Assembly (NCBI GenBank): GCA_964501545.1
Contig: CAZCSH010000017.1
Location: forward strand, 1-13,002
Direction of reading: 5' to 3'
DNA length: 13,002 nucleotides
From: CAZCSH01 sp964501545
GTDB taxonomy: Bacteria; Patescibacteriota; Minisyncoccia; Minisyncoccales; RBG-13-42-11
Positions 12,700-13,002 of the stretch are shown here, piece by piece; within the stretch, counting starts at the first letter, position 1; every line of letters starts with the position of its first letter. Below the pieces are notes generated by a model. It ran no database searches. It was given only the letters and a program-made list of their open reading frames with translations, and had not been told where the DNA came from. Both the position numbers and the translations under genes were made by a program.

Positions 12700-12728
12700 A
12701 GTATACAAAAAAAGATGGGCTAAGTCAA
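12700..12728 (-). promoter_or_regulatory. Strong sigma-70-type promoter of the zinc-finger gene
   Basis: The -35 is TTGACT (12728-12723), the spacer 17 nt, and the -10 TATACT (12705-12700). The -35 overlaps the stop codon of the upstream 84-codon gene. The predicted start is near 12693, giving a leader of about 125 nt. Confidence 0.75.
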
Positions 12729-13002
12729 GCTCTATCTTCCTTTATTAAATTATCTAGCTCCCGAAGGGTATCTTCTGGGATAATGGGCCTTTCCCCAGCT
12801 GGTGTTCTCCCGGGATAACGCCAGGCAGAAATTATCTTAGTCCCCTTTGGCTTTCTCAAGATAACATACATTGTCCAAATCTCAGTGGGTCTTTTCTTGG
12901 TGCCAGCTATCTGCATTGAGGCTATTGTCCCTGGAGCTATTCCTTCCTCTCTCCTTTCTGGTTTGCGCAAAACACGCAAAACCCTCTTTTCTGAAAGACG
13001 GT
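12725..13002 (-). CDS. Unknown protein, 5' end outside or near the window edge (partial)
   Basis: The frame is open from the right edge to TGA at 12725 (92 visible codons). A TTG at 12979 would give 84 aa, with GAGGG close upstream, but the frame continues without a stop through the edge, so the true start is uncertain. The visible protein is small, basic and soluble-looking. It has a patterned core (about 30-60 of the 84: KRPTEIWTMYVILRKP, then TKIISAWRYPGRTPAGE) that looks like alternating strands, and an acidic C-terminal helix (PEDTLRELDNLIKED). The TEIW...YVI...IISAW pattern faintly recalls small RelE/barnase-like folds, but no catalytic set can be seen and I do not assign it. Its stop overlaps the next promoter's -35. 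Confidence 0.6.
   Translation of the reverse strand, partial: RLSEKRVLRVLRKPERREEGIAPGTIASMQIAGTKKRPTEIWTMYVILRKPKGTKIISAWRYPGRTPAGERPIIPEDTLRELDNLIKEDRA

Noticed and set aside
786..13002. Alternative genetic code (UGA as Gly or TAA as sense)
   Set aside because: TGA and TAA end several genes at expected places; a single TAA in rsmH is not enough to propose recoding.
12725..13002. RelE/barnase-like toxin
   Set aside because: Only a faint strand-pattern resemblance; no catalytic residues, no antitoxin partner in the window, and the gene is cut by the edge.
1..13002. CRISPR array, insertion sequence, phage or defence system
   Set aside because: No repeat-spacer pattern, transposase, integrase or known defence domain was found on either strand.

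Overview
The window looks like a scaffold from a Candidate Phyla Radiation (Patescibacteria/Parcubacteria-like) genome. It is AT-rich, almost all genes lie on the minus strand in tight operons with 1-23 nt junctions, and there is a minimal mraZ-rsmH-ftsL-ftsI cluster ending in a truncated Mur-ligase-like gene. A membrane-anchored Clp-like ATPase sits with small unknown membrane proteins. TGA is used as an ordinary stop (P-type ATPase, zinc-ribbon gene, 84-codon gene), so this is the standard bacterial code and not the UGA=Gly code of Gracilibacteria/Absconditabacteria.

Transcription runs from high to low coordinates. At the right edge (12725-13002) is a partial unknown gene whose stop codon overlaps a strong sigma-70-type promoter. 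That promoter reads a monocistronic zinc-finger (DksA/TraR-like) gene at 12137-12568, which ends in a clear terminator. Next comes a three-gene membrane operon (12064 to 8792): two small membrane proteins and a Clp/AAA+ protein with N-terminal membrane segments. The AAA+ gene contains a 100-N scaffold gap at 11021-11120, and its AAA+ modules look strikingly degenerate. A hairpin terminator follows. The cell-division operon (8556 to 4694) starts from a good promoter with a textbook array of 10-bp-spaced MraZ boxes: mraZ, rsmH (interrupted by an in-frame TAA), an FtsL-like protein, a class B penicillin-binding protein, and a catalytically incomplete Mur-ligase-like protein. After its terminator come a 51-residue zinc-ribbon gene, a 133-residue unknown gene, a tRNA locus, and an operon of a P2-type (Ca2+-like) ATPase and a Na+/Ca2+-exchanger-family protein that runs off the left edge.

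The most unusual object is the tRNA locus at 3502-3776. An apparently intact tRNA-Glu(CTC) at 3608-3679 sits inside the anticodon arm of a second tRNA-Glu-like cloverleaf. The outer acceptor stem is split 275 nt apart, and its D-loop and T-loop also carry hairpin-forming insertions. The three insertions add up to 202 nt on a 73-nt tRNA. This is either a new nested or interrupted tRNA architecture or a heavily invaded tRNA gene. Other points worth attention are a noncanonical DKTCTLT phosphorylation motif in the P-type ATPase, the premature stop in rsmH, and the Clp protein that appears to have lost its first ATPase site, its pore loops and its ClpP-docking loop. All family assignments are by eye; no searches were run.
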